Assembly (NCBI GenBank): GCA_036852015.1
Contig: JAANDG010000084.1
Coordinates: forward strand, 62,001 to 126,000
Length of the DNA: 64,000 nucleotides
Direction of reading: 5' to 3'
Source of the DNA: Pelodera strongyloides
Lineage: Eukaryota > Nematoda > Chromadorea > Rhabditida > Rhabditidae
This document shows positions 10,662-23,603 of the stretch, piece by piece. The number at the start of each line of letters is the position of its first letter. Within the stretch, counting starts at the first letter, position 1. Below the pieces are notes generated by a model. The model worked only from the letters and a program-made list of their open reading frames with translations. It searched no databases and was not told where the DNA came from. A program made the translations under genes and the position numbers.

Positions 10662-13600
10662 TCAGAGCTTAACCGGAGTGTATAGCGAGTCGACCTTCAC
10701 TGCCCTGATACCGGGGAAGTTCTTCGTGATCTCGCCCACTTTGGATGGATGCACAGTGATTGCCCGAGAGAACCTGCAATAATTAGAAGATTTTTCAAGG
10801 CGGCCTGCAATTTCCTACCGGCACGCCTATATGTATCCTGGTCTCCTGCCTGGTGTATATAAGTGTATCATCCTCCAAAATTAAATTGTATAACTTGTAT
10901 GAAACATTGCGTTCTTAGCCTCCATGTTACGCATCGAAGTTGTACCCTGGTTGTTCTACTACATTCTCAGGGGCGCACGCGGAAATGCGTAACCGCGTCC
11001 GCAGGAAAGGATGGTTTTTTGACATGGAAAAGACGGAGATACAGAAAAGAGGGCGTGGTTTGATTGTCTGTGTTGTAGCGGCACACCAGTTGAAGATGTA
11101 GACTTTATTCAGCGGGGGCTGTGACATCTTATCAGCAATATCATCGTCTTATATACCTAGTCTCATATGCTAATAGTTACGTTATTGAGGTAACACAGAC
11201 AATAGTGATATGCTAAATGTCTATCGAAATCTATAGGAAGTGTGACCTAACATAATACGTTTTAGCTCACTTCCTAACATCTCCCTCATTATATTTAAAT
11301 AAGTTTATATTTCTTCTGTCGAGGATCCATGACCAGTCTTCTCGGCGGCGCACGGTCCCTTCTCGGTCGTTGTCCAGCGGCAGCGAGCGCAGACGATCTT
11401 CCTTCACGCGTCGATGATCCCGTTCTCCTCGTTCCACCAGAGTCGTCAACTTCCGTGCCCATAGACTCCTCCTCCTCTTCAGAAAATTGAACTGCTCGCG
11501 GACGCTCACGCGTGTCCTCCGAATCAGCAGTCTTCTCCACCGCGTCTTCGTCTGTCGGCTCAGCACACTCGTCACCAGGTGGTTCTTCCAGACGTTGCTC
11601 TTCTTCGACAGTCATCTCTTCACTAAGTTTCAGGCTTGGTAGGACATCCACCGTAGACTCCTCAACAACCACTCCACTTAGATTCTTCTTAGCAGGCCAT
11701 GCAAGATCAAAATCTTCCAATAAGATTGTCAGTACATCCTCTTGTTCTTCCTCAGAACCTCTCGGGCGAAGGTCTCTTGTGTAGCACGTCCACACCACCT
11801 TCTTGCTTATCTCCACTTCGCATAGAGATCTTCCACGTGTCCTCACGACACGGCCAGGAGTCCAAGTCGGTTTCGTTGGCGTGCGGTAGTCCCTCACGAA
11901 CACCAAATCATGCACGACGAAATCCCTCTTCTTGACTCCGTGTTGTCTGTAGCAGTCCTGCTCCATCTCGGTCCTACTTCCTTGTAGATCATGCGCCTCC
12001 CGCACATTCGGACGTCTTCCCGAAGACTCCTTACCAGATCCTGCAGACTTCACAGTACAACAAGTGGATGCAAATGCTTCTTGAAAGCTCGGTAGTTGCT
12101 CAATCCACTCCATTCCCATCAGTCGTATGTCCTTCGTCACATAATATCGACCCTTGCCAGGAAATCCGTTCACCCTGAACACAGTGTTGAATACGCCATC
12201 GACCTCAATTGTCGATCCGTTAGCGGCACGTAGCTCCACAGACGGAGAACCCAGTCGCCTCCACGTCTTTCGATCCACAATCGATACGTCCGCGCCGGTG
12301 TCCAACTGCATCACGACATCCAATTCGTCCTTTCCAATACACGCAGTGACCTCCTTCCGGCCTTTCTTCAACCTCGCGACAGCCTTCACGTTCCTTACCG
12401 CAGGACAGCTGTTCGCCCAATGTCCTGTTTCTCCACAAAGAAAACAAGCTCCTTTCTTTCTTGAGTAGTCCTTGTTCCTGTCGTGATCCTTGCTAGGTGA
12501 GCATCGAACAGGCGAGAACCTCCTCGGGGTCCACTTCTTTTTATCCACACGAGCGACGAATGCATTTTCCTCTTGCACATGCACCACAGCGTCCTTCACC
12601 AGGCTCATCGACAATTCACATTCGGTGACGAGGTCCCTGAGCTTCGCACCATCACCAATCTCCAGTCGACGAATCAAACGCTTTCGCAAGTCCTTCCACT
12701 TGCCTTCTTGCATCCCTGCAACAAACAGCATGCACTTGCAATCGTCCTCGGACATTATTCACACGCCCTCTCTCGTGAACTGGTTCACGAGCCGCATACG
12801 TCTTGAAATTTCTGTTTCCTCCTTGACCACTCGGAACGCATTGAATCTTCGCCGGAACAGAGAGCACTTCTCTCCAAATAGCTCCTCAAGCACAGTCTTC
12901 GTCTCCTCGTAAGACGCTTCCGCTGGCTTCTTCGGCAAAATATGATCCACGTACATGGCGTAGCTCCTGGAATCAAGCTTGCTGACGAGCAGGCTTGTAC
13001 GATCCGCTTCCTCCAGTGACGACCCTTCCGACTTTACGACGTCCTCGAAGCGCGTAATCCACTTGTCGAAGGTACATCCGGACTCCTCATCGTACTCGAA
13101 AACGACAATACGGCTCGCCAGGGCAGCCGCTACCGTCGCAGTATCCTGAGCCGGCACCGAAGCGACTCCTCCTGATCCAGCTAGCCTCTCGAGCAACAAC
13201 TGCTCACGCCTCTCTGCACGCTCCTCCATCTTCCTCGTCCAGAAACATCTCCATCATCTTCGCCATCATGGTCGCGGTGTCCTCTTGTTTCGTCATTTTA
13301 CTCCAGAGCTGGGTTATCAAATGGTATCGAAAGTTACCAAACACAACAGAGTAAGAATACTGTACTCAATCAGCAGTAAGAATACTGTACTACCGATCTG
13401 TGTTGGTGTTACTTTGAGTCTTGACAGTAAGAATACTGTACTATCAAGCCTCGCAGTCACTTTCGAATCGCCACTTTCGAAACTCCAGCTGTTTCGAAAA
13501 TCCAGTTGTTTCGAAACTGCAGTTGTTTCGAAAATCCGCTGTTTCGAATCCGAATCCTGAACGCCAATTTGTTGTAGCGGCACACCAGTTGAAGATGTAG

Positions 13601-16600
13601 ACTTTATTCAGCGGGGGCTGTGACATCTTATCAGCAATATCATCGTCTTATATACCTAGTCTCATATGCTAATAGTTACGTTATTGAGGTAACACAGACA
13701 ATAGTGATATGCTAAATGTCTATCGAAATCTATAGGAAGTGTGACCTAACATAATACGTTTTAGCTCACTTCCTAACAGTCTGTGTCTCGAGTTTTTCAA
13801 TACAAATTTGCAAACCTTTCCCGCGGACGCGACAAAGCATTATCGTGCTGCGCGCCTGAGTACCAGAGTACTGTAATACGGTATATCCAATTCTCCGGGA
13901 TTGCTCTCCCTGAGTTTGTTTTTATGATTTGATGCTACTTAGATCTCCTATATCAAAATCGAATAAAAATTACGATTTTACAGCAATTGCGACACTAATA
14001 TGCGTACGGTTTCTGTACACACATGCTAAGTGAATGTAGTATAACCTACAAGTTAGGCTACAAGTAACAACTTGCAAAAAGACATTTCTTACTTGGTGAA
14101 AAGTCCTCCCATGTACGGTCCGCCAATCTTCAACACATCTTCGGCGGAAGCGTACCAAATACGGGCACAGAGATCACTGAAAGGGAACGCATCAGTTAGA
14201 GAAAAATATTGCTCATAAAGAACGCTGAATCCTCGTGTTGGTAGGGACAAGACCCTGTTTGGCTTTCTCTTTATTATTACTTTGAATACTGTTCATTTGT
14301 ATGGATGGATTCCACCGTTATGTAGAGATAATTTTTCATGATGGCCGTTTTGAAACGTATTTTGGAAAAATGCATTCCCACATGTTGTATGCTAATTGAA
14401 AATTCATAAAATCAGATGAAAACTCGCGCAGTATTTTATATACATCGGAAAGCTATCATACAGCTTTAAATGATACTTACTAGCTTCAAATTCGTTAACT
14501 AGTTTCGTAGTCTCAAAAAGATGTCCGCTTACCGCACGTACTCCTTGTTGGTTCCCCTGAATCCGTCCAGGATGGCCTGCTTGCCGGCTCCATTCATACT
14601 TCCCTCGCGCTGCATCAACTCGAAGACGAGCGAACGCTTCGCGGCCTCCAACTCAGACTCGTCGACCTTGCCCGATTCCAGAATTGTTTCCTTAAAATTA
14701 CATTCTTATTTCACGTTCGTTCATCCGTTCATCGACATTACCTGCGTACTAAAACTAGATTTTATTCGAGAAGGACGAGCATGGTATTGTGTGTTTTTTC
14801 AGACAGACTATAAGATAAACAATAAAACATGTCTTCCTTCGTAGACAAACCAATATGTAACTAGCGCTGGTTGCCCGAGATGGAAGGCCAAACCCAAAAA
14901 GGTCCCAAGAGTGTTTGAAACAATGTTTGACCAATTTGACACAAAAAAAAACACGTCCAAAAATTCCAACCCACCACAATTTTCTTGGTCTGTTCGTAGG
15001 CCTGCGATGGCTGAGCACATCGGTACAACGAGAGGGTGAGCATCTTCCTGTCTCCTTTCGCATAGATATTGGCCCCGTAGGCCAGGCCATCACCGCGAAT
15101 ACCACGCCACAAGGGTCCTAGAGAAGAAAAACAATACAGATGTAGATTTGGTCCCTAGTCTAGTAAATACTCTCGTATTGTGAATCGCGGGGTCTTGGGT
15201 TAATTTGGTTGACGTTTGTATTGATAGTTAAGTTAACCAATAACCCATTACTGAAAACAATTGAAGATCTAATATTTTTTGTGATTGTTGCATGTTTCAG
15301 CAACCAGTTAAAATACTAGGGTCACGGGTCTCGAGTACTAGCAACTACTGTTTTGACTATTCGATTTTCGCGCGCTGGCCAGTACGCGAAAATCACAAAA
15401 ATGAGAAAACTAGGCACTACAATAGACGTAATAAGAAAAGTAAGAAACATGTGAGAGAGATATATAAATGAATATAACCAAATGCACAAACCTTCAGTCT
15501 GGCTGAGATACTGGGCGAAAAGGAGTACGGGCACAATGTCTGCGTGAAGCCAGTCGACACCAGTATACGAGTTCTAGATTTACAAATAAAAAACATAGCA
15601 TGGCAGCAGGATTCGAACCTGTGACGTATTGCTTGCTTGGCAGCTTGGCACTTCGCCTTTCCACCACATTATTTATTACTCCACTTTAGTCAAGGGGAGT
15701 TCACTACTGTGTTCATATCTTATGGTCCATTTCGCACAGATCCGGAATTTGGAAATAATTCTCATCAAAAACCGTGTTTTTTCGTGGAAAATAATCCCAG
15801 CAACCATATCGCCATATGCATTAAATAGCGAAATACGGACCGGTTTCTGAAACGCCTCGTCGTTCATTTGCAATTTATGCTCAAGCTGCATAAGAATGCT
15901 AGTGTACTCGGTGTGTTTCAAAAACCGGCCGGTATTTCGCTTTAACAGCGGGGGCTACCCACAGCTATAAGTATCTACCTAGTGATTCTCGTGGGAGACT
16001 AGACTGAGAGCATACTCCACGCCCTGAGCATTAGTACATACGGTCGCTCAACACATAAACCCATACTAAACCAACCAAAAGCAAACCTGTATGATGAATG
16101 AGCTCTCACTGCCTCCGACTCCAATGACAACGTCCCTGTCGGTGACACCCTCAGTGACAGCTCCCTCTCCCGGTTCGCACTGAAAGTAAAGCAAATAAGA
16201 CAAAAATTACAGCCCAGGAAATGTATGTATATGATTGACAACTACATTCCCATGTATTTAGGCTAAGTGAACTCGAATTCGAGCCAGGAAATGTATGTAT
16301 ATAACTGACAACTACATTCCCATGTATTTACGTAAGTGAGCTCGAATTCACCTCAACTCTATGGGCTAATGAATGGGCATAACCAGCTAGCACCTTTTGA
16401 TGTTTATGATGTGAATAAACACTTAAACTAAATAATCATTTTCATATTATGCACGGAAATGAAGTTTTCTAAATTCTTTTATAAAACCGAATATTATGCC
16501 TCTTTAAGAACAAATGTGTTAAGTGTGTTCCAAGGTCAGCATTCAGTTAAATTTAATATGAGGAATTGTAGGGAACAAAACCTGAATTCGAAAGTCAAGG

Positions 16601-19600
16601 TCATACAGTACAGATCAGTAGCAAAAGAAAAATGAGTAGGACGCAGTATTTATATTTGTATACGTAACACACTGCGATTAAAATGAAATTAGGAAGCAAA
16701 TGTTCCACTCACATATACAGTAATATAGCAGCGTAGTTGGTAAAAAAAAAGTAGCAGAGTTAGTAGCAATCGTGTTTTGAATTGTGCGAGACGTGAGAAG
16801 CTCAGTGTCTCACGTCTCACGCCAGCCACGCGACCCGGGTTCGATGCCCGGACGGTGCACCGACTAGGAACATGAAATATAGCTCGTTTTCAGCTATAGC
16901 GAAGCCTACCGATGAGGACCAGGTTCCACAGTGCTAGGCACTGACCCCGTTTCGACCCTTATCGCATACGAGGATTTTGCCGTGGGTCTCGTCAGTAGGA
17001 TGCCCACGGCTTTTGAATATACGTGGTTGGGTTCGCGCGGGTGGGAGACGCTGTGTCCTTGTCTGCCCGTCTCGTCTCTCTCCTTCCCAAGTGTTCTCTG
17101 ACTGGGAAATCAATGGCGTGCGCAAGGCTTGAAGCGGCCCGTCTACTGCCAAGACGTATCCAAATCTCGATCGAGAGAGGCGCAGGCGGGTTGTAATGTG
17201 ACCGAGTACATTGCTTGCTTATATACAATATATAATATACAAAAGAATTAGATATAAATACAAATTAAGAAATAAGTGTGAATATTAGAGGGAAGGAAAA
17301 TACAGTTCTACATTCTTACCAATGTTTGTTACAAGGAATCGTGGCGGCTTTCTCACAGCTAAGCTAGCTAGTATTCTTTTAAAAATAGTTGTCAGCTTGA
17401 TAAAAGCTTACAACAGAGTGACAAGGTGTGCAAACAATCTTATTGGCAATAATACGTTAATTACAGTATATTATTACTAGAAAGTTAACCTTGAATTGTT
17501 AATTCAAGACACGGGTGTCGTTTCCAGTAATATTCCGTAAATATGATAGCAGCACGTCATCGCACCATCTTTGTGATAGTGTTTAGACTGTTTAGTGTAT
17601 ACAGGCGTGTAAGTAGGTATACATCTTTACGCTGTTTTAGGTGTTGCTGGTTGTTCAGGCCAGATTGAGGTAGTACACGGCAAAAGTCGTTGGTCAGATG
17701 AAAAATCTTTCGATGCCACACGATGTGCAACAGGCAACAGTAACATTTTAAAAGAAAGGTTGTTTCAGGAACACTTTCGCAAGCGAGTATGGAGCAAGTA
17801 TGGAAAGACAGTGAGAGTGATATACCTAGTGAGAAAGACAGCAAGTCCACGGGATAGAGATGAATGATGAATCTAGTCCCCCGTAATTAGCATCAGCTGC
17901 AGTCGGTGGTTTAGTGTTTAAAAGTCATCCTACCTACCTTGAACTGATTCATTTCGCGGGTCTCGAACGTGTCCCACTTTCCGAGGTTGGCCACGTCAAC
18001 CAGAGCTGGATCACAGATGAAGTGCGCGTTCACACCGCGCGAGAGGATCGTGTCGCGTACCTAGAGAAAACTATAAAGATAAAGCACATTGAGCACAACA
18101 TGGAACATCTACAACAACTAGTCGCCTGAGGATACATCTGACATATCCCAGCTCTTTCTGGGAATGCAATGCTTTGATGACACTGCAGAGTTCTCCATGC
18201 ACTTGACAATACTGAACCTAATTACTATTAGAGGAAAATTAGCCAGCACGTCATCCCTACCTCAAATATTTGATCATGAATCGGGCAGCCCATTCCCATA
18301 CCATACTCTACGGCACGTGACCCGTGCTTAGTTGATTAGGCTTTCAATTTCCGGCCTACCTTGGTCAGCTGGGCAACCACTTGCTCGGGGTTCTTATCAC
18401 ACAGAGCGGCGATCTTCTCATGGATCTTCTCCAGGACAATCTCATCGTAGAGTGCATTGTTGGTATCTAAAAGGAAAATTGGAATAATATCCCGGCTCCG
18501 GTCAATTGGTAAGTGGGTCGGTTTATCCCCAGTCGTTTCCCTGGACACTTAAACTTGCATCACACAAAGGCGCGTTTACTGTAATTCTGGAGAAACACTT
18601 TAGATGTATAATCACTGTCACGGGGACACGGTATCTGTAAAGCATCCTCACAAACTCACTACTACGACTATGACTCTTCGTTCTACGAAAACTGCTTGCG
18701 GGGAGTTCCTCAAAGTATAAATATCTATCGTACGGAAACAGTATCCCTAAGAAACCCTTACTCTTCTGGTACGTAAGCGACGAAGCCGCGGATGCAGCCA
18801 CTTCATACCCATCTCTCTTCTTCTCGCGTGCCTCCGAAGCAAGACGCTGTGCGACCATCTTCACCCTTCAAGTATATGCATATTCAAATTTAAAATCTTA
18901 CCGATGCAAGTGTTGTACAGCATAACATCCGAGAAGTAATGTCAATGATAAGCTGGTATACCTTTCCGGAAGTTATGCATAATTACAAACACGAACTTGA
19001 GGACAGAGAAAATAAACGAATAAATATATCTAACAATATTAAAAACATAATCGTAAAATCATAATGCTTCATTCACACTGGCAAATTTTCAGTGACTGGA
19101 GGGAATTCACGAAACCAAGTATCCTAGCTAGACCACAGTATGTCCGGCTTCATAAGTGCGCCGTTTCGGTGCACCGTTTCTGCGGATTTGCGGATTCGGT
19201 TGATATAACCCGGAACTCTTTATATTTTAACGCCACGACAGAAAAATAAACAATAAATACCTCTTGGGCTCATACACGATTCCTTTGATGAAAGCTTCGG
19301 ACCACTTGGCCAGGTTGGCGAATTTGGATACGTCGACCTACAAATCTTGATATTGAACACAGACTTCGAGGTACCAGAAGTGACCAGCCAAAATAAGTAC
19401 GTTCCCTCTAATGTGTCTCTTTGACAACTCATCGCTCCCCCATCGCTCTCTCTCTCTCTCTCTCTCTATTCTTGCCCCTCGAGCTTAGGCTTCGTGTGCG
19501 TAGAAATGAACGATCCTCACCTTAAGTACCAGACTCAGCATCCTATCGTAGAATCCATTGACTCCAGTGGTAAAGCTGTGGTCGATCAGGTCTTTAGTGT

Positions 19601-22600
19601 ACATCTTGGCCACCTCCTCGGCGGTGTACTCCTTGCCTACAAAAGGTACAAATGTAAGGGTACCAACAAACCGCAGAGATAATTCAACTATACGTGGTTA
19701 CAGTCTTATCTTTCGGTTTTAGTCAGTTAGCTTCCGGGGCTAGAACTAGGTACGTATGACAAGCCTGTCACACTCACTGAACGATTTAAATGCTAACATG
19801 GACAATGAGACATAATAGTGACGTTGCGATATCTCATTTTGCTAGCCATTTTATACCAAACGAGTTAACCAAGTCAACCATTTTATACCAAACGATGACC
19901 AAAAGCTAACCACCCAAAACCATACCGTCAACCTTGGCGGGAGATTCAAACATGAGTTCGCAGAAGAGGTACATCCAGACACGGTCCTCCAGCGACAGAC
20001 TGCCAGAGTCGAGCAGAAGGAACAACTGGAGAAGAGAGGGTTATCAATCGGCTACAGTACACCGCACAATCATAATCACTGCACCATAACCTCTACCTTT
20101 TCCCCATATATCTGAATCCGGGGACCTAAACTACTCTTGACATTTAGTAGACGCCCGCGCACTTCTTATCTTCCATGGGGAAAAACTACAGACTACTGAC
20201 TACAGTACCAAATAGAACTATTTTAAAAGTATAGATAAATTCAGAGAACCACTAATCACCGGTGCAACAAGTCTTCTCAAATCATACAACTCTTGCATGT
20301 TCCGTCTCTCTCCCTCCCTCTCTCTCTCTCTCTTAAAGCAGACAAAACGCGAAAGACTCACATTGACAAACTTGGAGTTGACATTGTGCACCGTAGCCGG
20401 GAACTTGAAGTGGTTGAGGAAGGGAGTGCTGGAGCCGTTCACGTTGGCCTCCGTGGTGACGGGAAACCGGTCAAAGGACTCCAGATTACGCACGATCAGC
20501 TCGTCGAGCAACTCACGAGGTGGCTTCTGGGCCTGAGAGATAGAGAATAAAAAATAATAACATAAAACGATGCTCAATTACAGGACCCCCATAATCGGAG
20601 CTCCAAAAACTACACTCTTCTCGTCTTCTCGTCTATAAACTAATCGGATCAATCCGATTTACGCTCTAGATTATGTTAACCAAAAAAATAATCGATTTAT
20701 CAATGAGTTAATAAACATGTTCCACTCACCGTGTTCACCTGGATGGCCTGTTGCAGCTCTTCGGCCTTCTTCAGAAGTCCCTCCTCTCCCAACTTCTTGC
20801 GTTGAACGTCGAGGCGTGCTTTCTCTGCCTTGCTGTTCTGAAAATGAATAGCCCGAATGATATAATAAAGGGTGGTCCCAAGTTCCAACCCTCACTATAG
20901 TACCTAGTCAAACGACGAGAATCGAGAATAGGTAAGAAACTCCTACGATATTTGTTTCCGAGCAAAAACCAGCTAGTTTTTTACTAGTTTCCTACTAGGT
21001 TTTTAGTCGGAAAAAGCTCGGAAACGCAAAGTTTCTCGGAAAATGCTCGGAAAATCCGCGGGAAATGCTCGGAAACGGACAAACAGACGGCTCCCGAGCT
21101 CGGCCCGCCTATTTTCCGAGCTCGGCCCGAGAACCTCAAAGTTTCCTAGCTTTTTCCGAGAATCTTCTCGGAGAATACTCGGAGAATCCGCGGAAAATCC
21201 TCGGAAACGCAGTTTCTCGGAAAATGCTCGGGATTCATTAACGGAGTCTTGTGCTTTTAGTAGGCTGAAAGTTTCCAGCACTTCTGAGTCCACTATACTA
21301 TACTCTTCAAACAAATACTCTGATAAGAAAAGAAAAGCAAGACGTGGTGAGACAAACTACAGAATGTTACCCACCTTCTTCACCTGCTCCTCATCGGGAA
21401 CTCCAATCACCGTAACCGAGGGATTGGTGAGATACTTCTTGAGGAGTCCCGCCCAGAACGAAGCCGGCTCAGACTTGAGGCGACGCTTGATCGACACCTA
21501 AAACACATGGTATGTTGTAGACTACTAGCCGTATGTTTATTCTTCTGTTGTTTGCAAGAAAGAGATAAAAAAAGTATGATTGCAACCCCAAACATGTACA
21601 AAGCATATACGATTTTGATTAGAGTTGTACTGCGTCATACAGTACACACATCAATACATAGAGATAGAGTTTAAATCGTAAGGGTACTATGAGCTGGCGC
21701 CCTTAGGGAGAAAGGACCTAGCATGCGATGGGAGAATTCTCCAATAGTAGTGTACGTGAGTACAACTGGATACAATTGCAAATGATCTGGGAACCAAATA
21801 ATTAAAAAAAACGTGAACAACTGGGTGTTTCAGAGAATAAAAAAAAAATCAAATGTTTCACAAATAAGACATAACAGGAGACTGTCATGATGCCACTAAT
21901 AAACTCACAAAAAAATCATGCAACAAGTCCAAAACCCACCTCATCTAGCCTCTTCTCCAACTGTTTCGTGTCATCGTTACCGTAGATTTGCTGACCGATC
22001 ATCACGTGGAAAATGTCATCGTGCGCTTTGTTTTCAACCTGACAATACGAAAACGTTCATGTAAAGACCGAATGGAATGCCTCAGTGCATCTCCAGATAC
22101 ATTCGAAATGCAATGATCGATAACACTCTTCCCCAAGCCATGAAGCTAATCAGACACCTCCCCTCCTGCCTTGATGAACGAGGTTTATATTCGAGGTTTA
22201 CAACACCACCAAGTCCAACCCATACACCGTACCTTAGCTAGGTCGTTGAGGATCTGTTGCTCGATCACGAAGCCCATCCTCTCCATGTCGAATGTCACAT
22301 CGTCAACATGTTCGCGCAACGTTTTGTCCATGAACCTGACAAGGTTAAAAGGGGTGAACTTATGGACAGAACAAGGCAAATCAAGATCCTCGTTGTTAAA
22401 GAGGTATGACACGTGATCTTTTAAACAATTGTGCCCTTATTTATTTAAGAAAATGGGTTCCATAATGTGCCGGAAACGCACAAACTTACACATGTATGTG
22501 TGAATGCCGCCGCCTTGAAAAGCTTCAAAACATGCGCCATACCGCTTTAAAGTGCAAGTGCGGTACGAATAAAGTAAGTAAAAGCTCCCACTTCTTCTTC

Positions 22601-23565
22601 ACTTCCTCAAGTCTGTTGGTAGGAACTCCGACAAATTTGAGCGTGATCACACACACATTCTGCTCGTTCATGTGGAACGAGGCGTTGGCGGCCAGCGGTT
22701 CAGCAATGTTCACGAAATCTAGAAATATGCCCAATGTCAGGGTAAAACAGTTAGAGGTTTTTCCTCCCGCAGTCAAAAATGCTAGCAATAAGTATGACTC
22801 TTGGTGTGCCCGGAGTCGAACTGTCGAACCAAGACAGCCATTACAAATGACGTATGCTAACCACACCCACCTTTCTGTAGAGGAGCCACAGCCGTATTCT
22901 CCATGTAGTCAAAAAGGACGTTCAACGCAACGTGCGTGTCTATGTCCTCGGCTGGCGGACCGAACCTAAAAACAAAACGGCTCTAATATTATCACCGGGA
23001 TGTTAGCGCCTTCTCTACTAAGTGTTTTCTCAAATTCCCCGGTTAGAAACGCTTGACTAGTCACCTTTATGGCTTCATCATACTAGTTACAAATACTACT
23101 ACTGCGATAACTCACCAATGCACATCCACAGCTCCTCGGGTCGGATCATCCGATGGACAGCTGACTCTCTCCGTCACACTCTCCTTGATAGGCGGGAGGA
23201 CCACCGAGAACGGTTTGGGGAAGTCGACAGGGGTGGCGCCCAGCTCTTCCGACTCCAACTGAAAAGGATTCGTCAAGTTTCAATAATTCATAATAAATAC
23301 AATCTTCGGGAATTCACTGATAATTGAACGTTGTGAAATTCACTGTGATAGACTCTATGACTCTAAACTCCAAATTCACTGTGATAGACGCTAAATTCAC
23401 TGTGATAGATTCTATACGGAAGGTAAATAAAATTGCAAAGCTCCGAACCCTTTTCATTAGCAAGCAATAGTTCACATTGTTAAATTGCATAATGTTTCTT
23501 TTCTGTCTTCACTGTATTTATTGTCTTAATTATGTATGTTTGTGCGCACCTTTGTGGTGTAATAA

Positions 23566-23603
<38 letters not shown>

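Larger units (their letters stand above)
11071..13778 (-). mobile_element. Internally deleted Ty3/gypsy-like LTR retrotransposon
   Basis: The element is bounded by 209-bp LTRs that look identical and by a 5-bp target duplication GTCTG (11066-11070 and 13779-13783). On the minus strand the LTR begins TGTTAGG and ends CTACAACA. A likely primer-binding site (TTGGCGTTCAGGATTCG) follows the 5' LTR, and a purine stretch GAGGGAGA precedes the 3' LTR. It codes for Gag, a retropepsin and the C-terminal tail of integrase, but reverse transcriptase, RNase H and the integrase core are absent. It must have been moved by enzymes from a complete relative. It sits in the last intron of the M16 gene in the same orientation. 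Confidence 0.9.

Noticed and set aside
11512..12912. Plus-strand open frames opposite the retroelement genes
   Set aside because: They are shadows of the minus-strand Gag/protease frames, which carry the real motifs.
16895..16960. Possible hammerhead ribozyme (CGATGAGG near a GTTTCG)
   Set aside because: The conserved core CUGAUGA...GAAA is not present in order on either strand.
20975..21235. CTCGGAAA array as a CRISPR-like array
   Set aside because: Units are short, unevenly spaced and in both orientations, in a eukaryotic intron.
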